Shown here one piece after another: positions 55,065 to 64,000 of a stretch of 64,000 nucleotides of DNA (positions are counted from its first letter, which is position 1; the number at the start of each line of letters is the position of its first letter). Below the pieces are notes generated by a model. It was not told where the DNA came from and searched no databases. It saw only the letters and a program-made list of their open reading frames with translations. Location: assembly GCF_024707105.1 (NCBI RefSeq), contig NZ_JANQAJ010000013.1:186001-250000 (forward strand), in the 5' to 3' direction. The position numbers and the translations under genes were made by a program. This DNA is from Devosia ginsengisoli (GTDB taxonomy: Bacteria > Pseudomonadota > Alphaproteobacteria > Rhizobiales > Devosiaceae).

Positions 55065-55826
55065 TCAGGCCAGAATGGGCGCCCCAAAACCCACCACATC
55101 TGACACGCGGCGGAAACCGGCGAAGACCGCGCCGCCCCTTGCTGCCAGTTCGCGCTCGCACAGGGCGAGCAAGGCGGCGCCATCGCCCGCCGCCGCCGTG
55201 GCCATGGCAGCGGAGAGCTGGTCCGCCAGGGCAGCATCGACTGCGCGCAGGCGGCGTGGCAGCCATTTGCCGGCACCGGACCAGTGGCCTCGCCCCCAAA
55301 GCATGAGGTCGACCAGTTTGGGATAAAGCGTGACGGCGATGGCCAGCATCTCTTCCCGGTCGCGATAGCCCCGCAGGTCGTCGGCCAGGTCGGACACCTG
55401 ATAGAGCAAAAATTCCAGCCGTTCCCCATTCAGCGGCGCCGGACCGGCCTTGAGCAGGCTGGCGGCCCTGGCCCTGAGCGCCGCCGCCCCTTTGACATGT
55501 GCGCCCACGATCCGGCCTTCGACGACCATGTTGATCATGACGGGTCGGCCATTTTCGACATCGCGCCCAAGAAACACGTCGAGCGTTGCCGGGTCCTGCA
55601 CGAAGGCCTCGACCGGAAAGCCTTCCTCCACGAAGGATTCCCGCCAGGCGCGCTCCAGCCGGGGATAGATGACCACCATGTCGATATCGGAACCGATGGT
55701 GCCCTGCCCGCGCATGATCGAGCCGGCGACGAAGGCAAAATGCGCGCCGGCGAAGCGCGTTTCCAATGCATGGGCAGCGACAGCCAAAGCCTGGTTGGCA
55801 AGGATGCCCGGATGATATTGGTTCAT
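55065..55826 (-). CDS. Nucleotidyltransferase-domain protein
   Basis: 253 residues from ATG 55826 (AGGA 8 bp upstream). Pol-beta type nucleotidyltransferase: FVAGSIMRGQGTIGSDIDMVVIY at about 28-50 contains the GS..RG..SDiD catalytic signature, with a second acidic strand (TLDVFLGRD). The C-terminal half is helical. Similar stand-alone enzymes modify nucleotides, tRNA or proteins; the target here is unknown. An attenuator-like leader with terminator lies directly upstream, so expression may be conditional. Confidence 0.85.
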   Translation of the reverse strand: MNQYHPGILANQALAVAAHALETRFAGAHFAFVAGSIMRGQGTIGSDIDMVVIYPRLERAWRESFVEEGFPVEAFVQDPATLDVFLGRDVENGRPVMINMVVEGRIVGAHVKGAAALRARAASLLKAGPAPLNGERLEFLLYQVSDLADDLRGYRDREEMLAIAVTLYPKLVDLMLWGRGHWSGAGKWLPRRLRAVDAALADQLSAAMATAAAGDGAALLALCERELAARGGAVFAGFRRVSDVVGFGAPILA

Positions 55827-55860
55827 CTGATATGTCCTGGTAGGCGGACATGCGGGCATT

Positions 55861-55889
55861 AAAAAACCCCGCTCGTGTCCGGCGGGGTT
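55861..55889 (-). terminator. Intrinsic terminator of a putative attenuator
   Basis: On the minus strand, stem AACCCCGC / GCGGGGTT with a 9-base loop and TTTT tail, 35 bp before the nucleotidyltransferase start. Its 5' arm (CCCCGC) can also pair with GCGGGG inside the leader peptide gene at about 55943-55948, giving an alternative antiterminator. Confidence 0.8.
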
Positions 55890-55918
55890 GTTGACGTCAG
55901 TCCTGATCGAAAATCAGA

Positions 55919-55987
55919 TCACACGATGCCATTCCCCCGCAAGGCGGTGGTGGTGCGCATAATGGACATCATGTGGTTCGCGATCAT
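55919..55987 (-). CDS. Putative leader peptide with three tandem Thr codons
   Basis: 22 codons, MIANHMMSIMRTTTALRGNG followed by IV and TGA. Too short for the ORF track. ACC ACC ACC are three consecutive Thr codons directly before a GCGGGG sequence that can pair with the terminator arm downstream. The ATG is 7 bp from a good -10, so the transcript may be leaderless, as for the trpL leader of Sinorhizobium. No Thr-biosynthesis gene follows here. Translation is not proven. Confidence 0.55.
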   Translation of the reverse strand: MIANHMMSIMRTTTALRGNGIV

Positions 55988-55993
55988 GGCCGG

Positions 55994-56022
55994 ACCCTAG
56001 CGAGGGTGCCTGCCGCGGTCAA
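55994..56022 (-). promoter_or_regulatory. Sigma-70-type promoter of the leader
   Basis: Minus strand TTGACC - 17 bp - TAGGGT. The -10 ends 6 bp before the leader ATG, so transcription would start at or near the A of the ATG. Confidence 0.6.
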
Positions 56023-56029
56023 TGCCGGT

Positions 56030-56422
56030 TCAGGCCGGCTCGTTGCTCAGCATGCGCGCGATAAAGGTGCGGACTTCCTCGATGGCCATGCCCAGATCGG
56101 CAATGCGCTCGGGGGTCAGCGGGCGTCCGGCCTGCATTTCGACCTCGGCCGCCTTGGCGAGGTCGGCAATGGTCCAGGCGCCGACGCCACTGGCCGCGCC
56201 CTTGATGGAATGGAGGTTGATCGCCAGGTCATCGTAGCTGGCAGCCAGTTCGAGGCGCTCGAAATAGGTTTCGACCGTGGTGTCGAAGAGACGAAGGATT
56301 TCGTATTCGAGATGCTCGTCGCCCAGGCACTGCTTGGCCAGATGCACCAGGTCGATGGGACGCATGGGCCGGACATGGGAAGCCTGTTCGAGCTTTTCGA
56401 CCGCTGCTGATCGCTGCGCCAT
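56030..56422 (-). CDS. Hpt domain phosphotransfer protein
   Basis: 130 residues, an all-helical Hpt domain with phospho-acceptor His in LHSIKGAASGVGAWTIADLAK (about residue 72). Stand-alone phosphotransfer proteins relay phosphate between hybrid histidine kinases and response regulators, for example ChpT or ShpA in the CtrA pathway. This one has no catalytic domain and is not ChpT by size. No kinase or regulator is next to it. Confidence 0.85.
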   Translation of the reverse strand: MAQRSAAVEKLEQASHVRPMRPIDLVHLAKQCLGDEHLEYEILRLFDTTVETYFERLELAASYDDLAINLHSIKGAASGVGAWTIADLAKAAEVEMQAGRPLTPERIADLGMAIEEVRTFIARMLSNEPA

Positions 56423-56512
56423 TCTGGCGGCTCCTTAACTGGTGCGGCGACGCGCCCCGGGGACAATGCCGCATTGAGTGAAGGTAGAGCGGGCGGGTGA
56501 ACAGGTGATTAA

Positions 56513-56657
56513 GGAGACCGTTTGGAAACTCTGCTCCAGCGGCCATCTGACGCGATATTCTGCGCTTCCGCTGCTCACGTACCTAACCTACGCTGTGCTC
56601 CGGTTCTCGAAAATCACGCCAGTTGACTCGCCGGAGCGAGTTTCCGAAACGGTCTCC
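56513..56657. repeat. Palindromic MITE-like element, family C
   Basis: About 145 bp with imperfect inverted ends GGAGACCGTTTGGAAACTCT and GAGTTTCCGAAACGGTCTCC, extending inward with CTCCAGCGG / CGCCGGAG. No ORF. It lies in the 507 bp gap between the Hpt gene and the GPR-like gene; the remainder of that gap (to 56929) shows no gene, only a weak CtrA-like TTAA-N7-GTAA at 56716. Confidence 0.7.
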
Positions 56658-56929
56658 AAGCCACATCTTCGCCTTTGTTTGGCGGTTCTGATGGCCGCGC
56701 TTCATCCCCAGAAAATTAACCTTTGGGTAAGAAAGCGTTCGGTTTGGTTCAAATTGAATGTATTACTGGGCTTTGAACCAGCGCGCGGCGGCGAGGGTTG
56801 AGGGACGATGCGGGGCATTTGCATCGAATTGCTTCCATTTGACGATGCCACCGGAAACGGGTGCAGAGTCATAACAACTCCCATGGTCCGCCTTGTTGCT
56901 GTGAAGCCGACGCGAGAGTTGTAAAGAGT

Positions 56930-59900
56930 ATGGCGAAGAATCCGACCCCCCAAAACGATCCCGCCGCACTGGCCTTTTCGGCCGTCGAAGACGCCCTCAA
57001 GGAATCGGTGTTCAGCCTCGACAGCGCACCCCAGCAGCCGGAAAAGAAGCCGGCGGACAGCGCGCGTTCGGAACGCCTGCGCGCCGCCGACAAGATCGCC
57101 CAGCAGGCCGGCAGCGTGGCCAATGACGATCGCTTCCCGACCTCGAAAATCCTCTACAACCTGCAGAACCGCTCCTCGTCCGCCCCGACCTGGATCGCGC
57201 TGGTGCTGTCCATCGTGTGGCTGGCCGTGGCCGGCGTCGTCGCCTGGCTGCGCTATGGCCCGCAAATGGCCGATTTCAGCCGCTTCATCGGCACGATCGA
57301 CTTTGTCGGCCTGCTCGCCATCATGGTGCTGCCGGTGCTCGGCTTCTTTGCCGTCGCCACCCTGTTCCGCCGCGCGCAGGACCTGCGCAACGCTGCCTCG
57401 TCCATCACCCAGGCCGCCATTCGCCTGGCCGAGCCCGAAGTCACCGCCGCCGACAAGGTCGCTTCGGTGGGCCAGGCCGTGCGCCGCGAAGTCAATGCGC
57501 TGGGCGACGGGCTGGAACGCGCGCTGAGCCGCGCCGGCGAGCTCGAAGTGATGATCCACAACGAGGTCACCGCGCTCGAACGCACCTATTCGGACAATGA
57601 ATCGCGCATGCGCGCGCTGATCGCCGAACTGGCCAGCCAGCGCGAAAGCGTGCTCACCAATACCGAGCGCGTGCGCGAAGCCATTACCGAGAGCCATACC
57701 GGCCTGGTGTTCGACCTCGACATGATCAGCCAGCGCATCGCCGGCACGATCGTGGAAAGCGGCGGCAACCTGACCCGCGCGCTCGAAACGGCCGGCAATA
57801 CGCTGACCAACAGCTTCGGCGAGCGCACCGAGAATTTCGTGTCGCTGGTGGACAATCGCACCACCGACTTCATCTCCTCGCTGGACAATAGCGCCAGCCG
57901 GCTGTCGCTGACCTTCGAGGATCAGACCGGCGCCATGGCCCGCGCGCTCGACGAACGCGCGGCCGAGCTCAATGCAGGCGTCGAAAGCCGCATCTCGTCG
58001 CTGACCGACGCGCTCGATGCCCATTCGGTATCGATCGCCAGCGCCATCGACTCGCGCACGCAGCAGATCGAACAGCGCACCGCCGCGCTGACCGGCTCGT
58101 TCGAGGAACGCACGCAGTCCATCACCGGCCTGCTGGAAAGCCGTACGACCGAGCTGGCCAATGCGCTCGACGAACGCACCGGGGCCTTGTCGCACCTGTT
58201 GACCGATGGCGGCGCCACCCTGCTCGAGCAGTTGCGCGAACGCGGCCATGAAGTGACCGGCGGTCTCGACATGATCGGCCAGCGCATTGCCGAGGACATT
58301 TCGTCCCGCTCGCGCGAAGCCGAAGTGCTGCTCAACGCGCTGACCCGTCAGCTCGATGAATCGGTGTCCATCCAGCTCAACGCCATGGACAGCCGCCTGC
58401 AATCGGCGGTGATCGAGATCAATGGCGCGCTGGACGATACGTCGGAACGCGCCCGCATCACGCTGGCCACGGCCGGCCAGGATCTCGCTGAGCCAGTTCG
58501 ATGCCCGCCTCAACGAAATCGCCGCCATCCTCGATACGCGCCTGCACACGCTGGACAATGTCATCGGCGACAAGGGCGACAGCCTGATCGCGCGCCTCGA
58601 CGAACAGGGCACCAGCTTTGCTGCCCGCGCCAATGTGCTGGAAATGGCGCTCAACGAGGAGAGCGGCCGCTTCAACGATGTCGTGGCCGAACGCACCCGC
58701 GAAATGGGCGAAGTGCTCGGCGCGCGCACCAAGGCGATCACCGAAAGCCTCACCAACCGCACCCGCGAAATCTCGGACTCGCTGGAAGGCCATGCCGGCA
58801 TCATCGCCGAAGCGCTGGACGGCCGCACCAAGGAAGTGGACGAGCTGCTCGCCGCCCGCACCACCGAGATGAGCGAAGCCATCCGCGCGCGCAGCGAGGA
58901 ACTGGGCGAGACGCTGACCGGCAGCACCACCGCCTTCGACCAGGCCATTGCCGGCCGCACCCAGCGCCTGGCCGATACGCTGACCGAAAAGACCACCGCC
59001 CTGTCGCTCGAACTCGACAGCCGCACCGGCACGCTGGCCAGCCAGCTCGACGAGCGCACCACGTCGCTGGTGAGCCAGATCGAGGAACGCACCACCGCCC
59101 TGACCGGCGAACTCGACAGAAGCGGCACCGAACTGCGTGGCGCGCTCGACAGTGGCACCCAGCAGTTGGCCCAGGCGGTCGGCACCCGGACCCAGCAGCT
59201 TTCCGAAGCTTTGGGCAGCCGCACCCAGGCGCTCAGCGACACGCTGGCCACCCATACCGCCTCGATCGGCGAAACCATCGGCCTGCGCACCACCGAACTG
59301 GCCGACACCATCGCCCAGCAGGGCGAGGAAGCCCGCGCCAAGATCGACGGTTCGCTGCGCACCGCCACCGACGCAATGGGCGAGCGCGTGACCACCATGT
59401 CGGCGCTGATCACCGACAAAGTCGCCGAGCTCAACAGCAATCTCGGCGAGGGCCTCGACAGCGCCATCGCCCGCATTTCCGATGCCGAGCACGGCGTCGC
59501 CGCCCGCATCGACGCGGCCAGTGCCACGGTCAGCGAAAGCGCCCGCCAGGCGGCCGAACTCATCGAGACCGGTGTCACCTCGGCACGCCAGGCCATCGGC
59601 GAGATGGTCGACCAGCGCCTGGGCACCCTGCCCGAGGCCATCACCGCCCGCGCCGATATCACGGCAGAGCGCCTCGCCGCGCTCAATGCCTCGATCAATA
59701 CCTCGATCACCCAGTCCATGGCCGATCTCGAAGCCGGCGCCGACCGGATCGAGGAAACCATCGCCACCCGCATCACCGCGGCGACGCAGAACATCTCGAC
59801 CGACATCACCAATACCGCCAACCGCATGGACAGCGCCGTGCGCACCGCGCTGGAGCAGATCCGCGTGGCGGCCGGCGATATCGACCAGTTGCTCACGGTC

Positions 59901-61968
59901 AAGGCGGTGGGCGCGGTCGATACGATCGAGACCCGCCTCAGCGACATCAACCGCTCGGTGGAAGAGCATACCAGCGCCTTTGCCGCCCTGGTCAGCGAGA
60001 AGTCCGACCAGTTGCAGGGCGCCCTCAACAATCACGGCAACCTGCTGCGCGACGCACTGGGCGAGAATGCCCGCGAAGCCGAGGCCATCATGGCCGTTTC
60101 GACCTCGCGCATCCTCACCGATGTCACCCTCGGCGCTCGGCAAGCTCAACGATTCCAACCTGCTGCTGCAGCGCGTGCTGGATGCCTCCACCGCCAACCT
60201 GGCGAATCTGGAAACATCCGTCGCCCAGCAGACCTCGACCTATTCGACGACCGTCCGCGAGGCCATCGGCCAGACCGAACAGGCCGGCGCCATGGTCAGC
60301 CAGCATGTCAACGCCCTGCAGGCCACCATTCGCGGCATGGTCGATGAATTCTCGACCGTGCTCGGCCGGCTGGATGCGGAAGCGGCCAACATGTCCCAGG
60401 CCTCCAACGCACTGGCACTCACCAGCGACGATGCCCTGCAGACACTGGAAGAGCGCCGCACCGCCATGGATTCGCTGGCCCAGAGCTTCGCCTCGCGCGC
60501 CGACGACATCGATGGCCGCATGCGTCTCTTCGCCCAGTCGATCGCCGATACGGTCAACGATACCGAACGCCGCCTGATTGGTGCCCGCCGCGCCATGGAC
60601 GAAGCCCTGACCGCCACATCAGGCACCATTGCCGAAACGATCAAGGCCTCGACCGACAGCGTCACCGACGCGCTCTATGCCACCAATGAGCGCTTCACCT
60701 CGACGCTGGAAAGCAATGCCGGTCAGGTCGACCAGGCCGTGCAGCGCGCCGCCGATGCCGCCGCCGCCGCGCTCAACCAGACCGCCTCGTCGGTCCGGCT
60801 GGCGCTCAGCGACCAGGCCGCGCAGGTCAACCACGCGCTCGAGGACAATGCCGGCAAGGTCGGTGACATCCTCGTCACGACCACCAGCACACTGGCCGAC
60901 ACGATCGCCGACAGCTCGCTGTCGGTCCGTGCTGCCATCGACCAGACCACCGGCACGTTCCGCCAGGCGCTGGACGCCACCGCGGGCGACGTCACCAGCC
61001 GCCTGGGCGAATTCCGCGGCGCCGCCGATGCCGAAGGTCGCCGTGCCAATGCCGCCCTGCAGCAGGCCCAGCAGATGATGGTCGCCGAAATGCAGCGCGC
61101 CATCGAGGAGGCCACGGCACGCTTCAGCGATACGGCCCGCGCCATGCGCGAAACCGCCCGCGAAGTGGGCAGTGAGCTGGAAGCGACCCGCGCCGAGCTG
61201 GCGCGCGGTGTCAACGAGCTGCCCGAGGAAACCCGCGCCAGCGCCGCTGCCATGCGCCGCGTCGTGGCCGAGCAGATCGAGGCGCTGAGCGAACTCAACG
61301 CCATCGTGCGCAGCCAGCCGGCCACGCATGACCTCAACGATCGCCGCCCGGCGCGCCCTGCCCCGCGTGCGGAAATCCGCCATGAGGCACCGGCCTACCA
61401 GCCGCCGCGCCAGCCCGAACCGTCGCGCGAAATCTATGAGGAGCCGGCGCAACAGGCGACTGTCCTAGTCGATCCGATCCGCCCGGCCGCGCCGGTGCGC
61501 CGCCCCGAGCCGCAGCCGGTTGCCGAGCCCGAACCGGAAGCCCCGGTCGCCACCACCGACAATGGCGGTTGGCTGCGCGACGTGCTGCGCAACGCCACGG
61601 CCACGCAGCAGAGCACCCAGCCGCAGCAGCAGAGCGGGCTATCGGGCCTGACCGACGAAATCGCCCGCTCGATCGACGATGGCGCGCTGGCCGATGCCTG
61701 GGCCCGCTACCAGGCCGGGGAATCCAACGTGTTCTCGCGTCGCATCTACACGCTGGCCGGCCAGGGCACCTATGACGAAGTGCGCAAGAAGCTGCAGCGC
61801 GACCCCGAATTCGCCCGCACCGCGCAGGCCTATATGGGCGAGTTCGAGCAGTTGCTGAAGCGCGCCGCCGCCGGCGCCCATCCGGCCGCCGAGACGCGCG
61901 AATACCTGCTGAGCGACCGCGGCAAGGTCTATACGACCCTGGCCCATGCGAGTGGCCGGCTGAACTGA
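56930..61968 (+). CDS. Giant coiled-coil membrane protein, GPR/RgsE-like (two apparent frameshifts)
   Basis: About 1678 residues if corrected. A disordered N-terminus (1-75) precedes two transmembrane helices (WIALVLSIVWLAVAGVVAWL about 86; DFVGLLAIMVLPVLGFFAVAT about 124). A long helical rod of degenerate repeats such as ERTxAL, SRTQAL and DERT follows (about 170-1430), then a Pro-rich linker and a conserved C-terminal domain (SRRIYTLAGQGTYDEVRKKL, REYLLSDRGKVYTTLAHA). This architecture matches the Agrobacterium growth pole ring protein GPR and Sinorhizobium RgsE, which organise polar growth. Frame breaks occur near 58485 (DLLSQFDARLNE after correction) and near 60127-60129 (VTSALGKLNDSN); each has one base too many, and 5039 nt is two over a multiple of three. 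Only the family assignment is inferred. Confidence 0.8.
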
Positions 61969-61985
61969 GGATTTGACCAGAATTG

Positions 61986-62016
61986 AAGACGGCCCCGGGA
62001 AACCGGGGCCGTCTTT
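61986..62016. terminator. Terminator after GPR-like gene
   Basis: 13 bp perfect stem AAGACGGCCCCGG / CCGGGGCCGTCTT with a GAAA loop and T-run. Usable in both directions. Confidence 0.93.
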
Positions 62017-62040
62017 GCTTGTGGTGCTGGTGCCAAAACT

Positions 62041-62064
62041 CCCACCTCACCATGAGGCCACGCG
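62041..62064. repeat. Remnant of family A palindrome
   Basis: CCCACCTCACCATGAGGCCA carries one arm end of the family A repeat only; the matching arm is missing. Confidence 0.45.
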
Positions 62065-62100
62065 GGGCACAGCGACACCCCAACGCGGATCATGCCACGG

Positions 62101-62685
62101 TCAGATATCGGCATCCATTGTGCGGGAGATGGGTCGGTAGCGCACCCGCACCGTGGATGTGGTGTCGCTGTCCTCGGCGAGTGGCGTGAGGCGGATCGGG
62201 GCGCCATCTGGCTTGCTGTAGAGCCGGATGCCGTCACCGAGCAGGACGGGCGCGATGTGCAGGTCGATCTCATCGATGAGCCCGAGGCCGAGAAGCTGGG
62301 CGCCGATGTTCGGGGAGAACACCATGATGTCCTTGCCAGCCGCGGCGGCTAGCGCCAGTTGCACGACCTCGGCGGGTTCGCGATGCAGGAACGTCACATT
62401 CTCAACAGGCTCGGCATCTTCGGGGTGATGCGTAAGAACGAAGATCGGGCCGCGCCATGCACCACCCCAGGGACTATGGCCCCCCGGAGAGTCCCAGCCG
62501 TCGCGTCCTGCGATGATCGCGCCGGTTCGTTCGATGTATCCCTGGATCACACCCGGCTCCGCGCGATATCCACCGGTCCGCATCCAGCCCATATCGTGGT
62601 TGCGCCCTGCGACAAATCCATCCAACGACATCATGAAGTTCCACAGCACTCTTCCGTGCCGTTCCTCGTTCTGCCCGATAGCCAT
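62101..62685 (-). CDS. Dihydrofolate reductase family protein (RibD C-terminal type)
   Basis: 194 residues. The N-terminal strand LWNFMMSLDGFVAGRNHDMGWM, the central GAIIAGRDGWDS and IFVLTHHPEDAEPV, and KDIMVFSPNIGAQLLGLGLIDEIDLHIAPVLLGDGIRLY are typical of the DHFR/RibD-C superfamily of NADPH-dependent reductases. Not folA itself. Substrate unknown. Divergent from an HxlR regulator with paired operator-like repeats between them, so it is probably regulated by that protein. Confidence 0.88.
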   Translation of the reverse strand: MAIGQNEERHGRVLWNFMMSLDGFVAGRNHDMGWMRTGGYRAEPGVIQGYIERTGAIIAGRDGWDSPGGHSPWGGAWRGPIFVLTHHPEDAEPVENVTFLHREPAEVVQLALAAAAGKDIMVFSPNIGAQLLGLGLIDEIDLHIAPVLLGDGIRLYSKPDGAPIRLTPLAEDSDTTSTVRVRYRPISRTMDADI

Positions 62686-62711
62686 GCCAGTTCCCTACCA
62701 ATGGTGAATTG

Positions 62712-62752
62712 CAACTGGTTGCAGTGTACGCCCAACCAGTTGTAACCTACAA
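62712..62752. promoter_or_regulatory. Operator-like inverted repeats between DHFR-family gene and HxlR gene
   Basis: CAACTGGTTG (62712) and CAACCAGTTG (62733) form an inverted repeat with an 11 bp spacer. Overlapping the second arm, TTGTAACCTACAA (62740-62752) is a 5-3-5 palindrome. Both are plausible HxlR-type binding sites controlling the two divergent genes. Confidence 0.6.
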
Positions 62753-62783
62753 GTGGTCTACACCCGCGTGAAGGAATGTATCT

Positions 62784-63287
62784 GTGGAGCAGCGCTCTGG
62801 ATGTCCGATCAACCTGTCGTTGGAGGTGTTCGGGGACAAATGGTCGTTGATCGTGATCCGGGACATGATGTTCGGCAACCGGCGGCACTTCAACGTGCTG
62901 TTGGCAAACTCCAATGAGGGCATCGCCTCCAATATCCTGGTGAGTCGGCTGCAGCGCCTCGTTGAGCTGGGCATGATTACGCGCACACCCGATCCCAGTC
63001 ACAAGCAAAAGGTTCTGTACAGCCTTGCCGAACCGGCGATCCAACTCGTTCCCGTGCTCGCGCATCTCGGCGCCTGGGGCCGGCGTCACCTCCCGGCGAG
63101 TCGGGAACTGTCAGTCCGCGCCGAACTTCTTGAGCGCGGTGGACCTGCCTTCTGGGACCGTTTCATGGATGAACTGCGCGAGCAGCATCTGGGCATCCCT
63201 CGACCAGAGGGAATACGATCGGCCTTCGACGAACTACACGAAGCCTACCAAACCGAACTTGCGCGGATGAACGAGCCATCTGCCTGA
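62784..63287 (+). CDS. HxlR family winged-helix regulator
   Basis: 167 residues, GTG start at 62784 with AAGGA 8 bp upstream. Typical HxlR domain: the N-terminal Cys in SGCPINLSLEVFGDKWSLIVIRDM, used for redox or electrophile sensing in many members, and the wing FNVLLANSNEGIASNILVSRLQRLVELGMITR. It has an extra C-terminal helical tail (about 115-167). Probably regulates itself and the divergent reductase gene. G+C of the gene looks a little lower than its neighbours, compatible with transfer of the pair (impression only). Confidence 0.9.
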   Translation: MEQRSGCPINLSLEVFGDKWSLIVIRDMMFGNRRHFNVLLANSNEGIASNILVSRLQRLVELGMITRTPDPSHKQKVLYSLAEPAIQLVPVLAHLGAWGRRHLPASRELSVRAELLERGGPAFWDRFMDELREQHLGIPRPEGIRSAFDELHEAYQTELARMNEPSA

Positions 63288-63372
63288 AACAACAGCCGGG
63301 CCGGGATGGCGCGATCGAAGCCAATGAACGACCGAAACGGGAAAAGGGCTCGGCAGGGTGAACCAGCGCGAA

Positions 63373-63407
63373 TTGAAAAAAGGCCAGTATGATCCGAGGC
63401 CTTTCAA
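63373..63407 (-). terminator. Terminator after the alpha/beta hydrolase gene
   Basis: On the minus strand, stem TTGAAAGGCC / GGCCTTTTTTCAA with a 13-base loop and T-run, 16 bp past the hydrolase stop. May also serve the convergent HxlR gene. Confidence 0.65.
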
Positions 63408-63422
63408 TCGGGTTGGAGAGCG

Positions 63423-64000
63423 CTACGGAGTGAGGAAGGCCGTTGCGACCTCGGTGAGGAGCGGCGACTGGATCAGGTTGTAATGCGTGGTGTTGGGGAT
63501 GATGGCGAGTTGGCTGGCGGGGCGCTGGGAGCCGTCGAAGCCGGCATCGCGCTGGCCGCCGCCGAGCAGCTTCCAGAATTCGACCATATGCTCGGGCCGG
63601 ATCGAGTCCGCGTCGGCGAAGACCAGCAGGATCGGGGCCGTGATGGTCTTGATGTCCTCGGTCCAGTCGTGTTCGGGCTGGTTCATCTCGCCGGTCTTGC
63701 GCATCATCGTCTCCCAGTTGACAGCGGGATAGAGCTGCGCGAGCGGCGAGGCTGCGATCTGCTTGCCGATCTCGGCGGCCATATCAGGCATCTGCGCGAA
63801 GGCCTGCCGGGCCTCGGGATAGTCGCCATCGGTGCTGAAGGCGACGGAGACCGACACCAGCTTCTCGACCAGCTCCTTGTGCCGGATGGCGACCTGCAGC
63901 GCGACGGCGGCGCCGAGCGAATAGCCCATGACGCGCGCTTTGCCGATGCCGAGGTGCTGGAGCACGGCAGCGACGTCGTCGGCCATCGCCTCGGTGGACC
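63423..64000 (-). CDS. Alpha/beta hydrolase (5' end outside window)
   Basis: About 192 C-terminal residues are visible. The nucleophile elbow GYSLGAAVALQVA gives a catalytic Ser. The acid is probably the Asp of LVFADADSIRPEH and the His is in NTTHYNLIQS. The frame stays open past the ATG at 63986 to the window edge (..STEAMADDVAAVL), so the N-terminal oxyanion half lies outside. Broad-family esterase, lipase or haloperoxidase-like enzyme; substrate unknown. Confidence 0.88.
   Translation of the reverse strand, partial: STEAMADDVAAVLQHLGIGKARVMGYSLGAAVALQVAIRHKELVEKLVSVSVAFSTDGDYPEARQAFAQMPDMAAEIGKQIAASPLAQLYPAVNWETMMRKTGEMNQPEHDWTEDIKTITAPILLVFADADSIRPEHMVEFWKLLGGGQRDAGFDGSQRPASQLAIIPNTTHYNLIQSPLLTEVATAFLTP

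Overview
This 64 kb window is GC-rich, densely coding DNA from an alphaproteobacterium of the order Hyphomicrobiales. Devosia or a close relative is my best guess from protein style, not from a database match. Supporting content is a FlbT/FlaF/FliX flagellar regulon, MotE and DUF6468 motility genes, a siroheme-sulfite reductase operon with DUF2849 and DUF934, an alphaproteobacterial CsgH, and a giant helical protein resembling the growth pole ring protein GPR/RgsE.

Layout. 1-11.1 kb and 25.4-38.7 kb hold two large flagellar blocks. The first has fliP (cut by the left edge), a giant AMIN-like/TPR periplasmic protein, motE, DUF6468, fliM and fliL on the minus strand, then flgF-flgG-flgA-flgH on the plus strand. 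The second has fliX (minus), then flgI, a rod-binding flgJ-like gene, an flgN-like chaperone gene, two flagellins, flbT and flaF (plus), then flgE-flgK-flgL (minus). Between them (11.3-25.2 kb) lie an M32 carboxypeptidase, an ABC-F ATPase, a small curlin/CsgH/curlin amyloid cluster, pbpC coupled to an alpha-2-macroglobulin gene, and dksA. From 38.9 to 43.3 kb come a P-loop ATPase, metA and the ycjX-ycjF pair. From 43.4 to 50 kb runs an assimilatory sulfate reduction region: ferredoxin, ferredoxin-NADP reductase, DUF934/cysH, cysI, DUF2849, cysG and a second ferredoxin. From 50 to 64 kb are a methyltransferase, prfC, an AraC regulator, an epoxide hydrolase, a nucleotidyltransferase preceded by an attenuator-like leader, an Hpt protein, the GPR/RgsE-like giant, a divergent HxlR/RibD-like pair, and a hydrolase cut by the right edge.

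The most interesting signal is regulatory. Three flagellar promoter regions (flgF, flgI, flgE) each carry a sigma-54 -24/-12 match with a CGGCA-n5-TGCCG palindrome 75-130 bp upstream, resembling the Caulobacter FlbD ftr enhancer. The fliX/flgI gap also has a perfect CtrA box (TTAA-N7-TTAA), and near-matches lie before fliL, the giant TPR gene and flagellin 2. Together these suggest a Caulobacter-style CtrA > FliX/FlbD > sigma-54 hierarchy. A second notable element is a candidate leaderless leader peptide with three tandem Thr codons and a terminator (55861-56022).

Quality warning. At least eight apparent single-base frameshifts interrupt otherwise intact genes (fliL, fliX, flgI, flagellin 2, flgL, cysI and twice in the GPR-like gene), most of them at short G/C runs. 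Assembly indels are the simplest explanation. I annotate these as single genes spanning the shift. Dispersed palindromic repeats of at least three kinds sit between genes. I saw no tRNA, rRNA, CRISPR array or insertion sequence.
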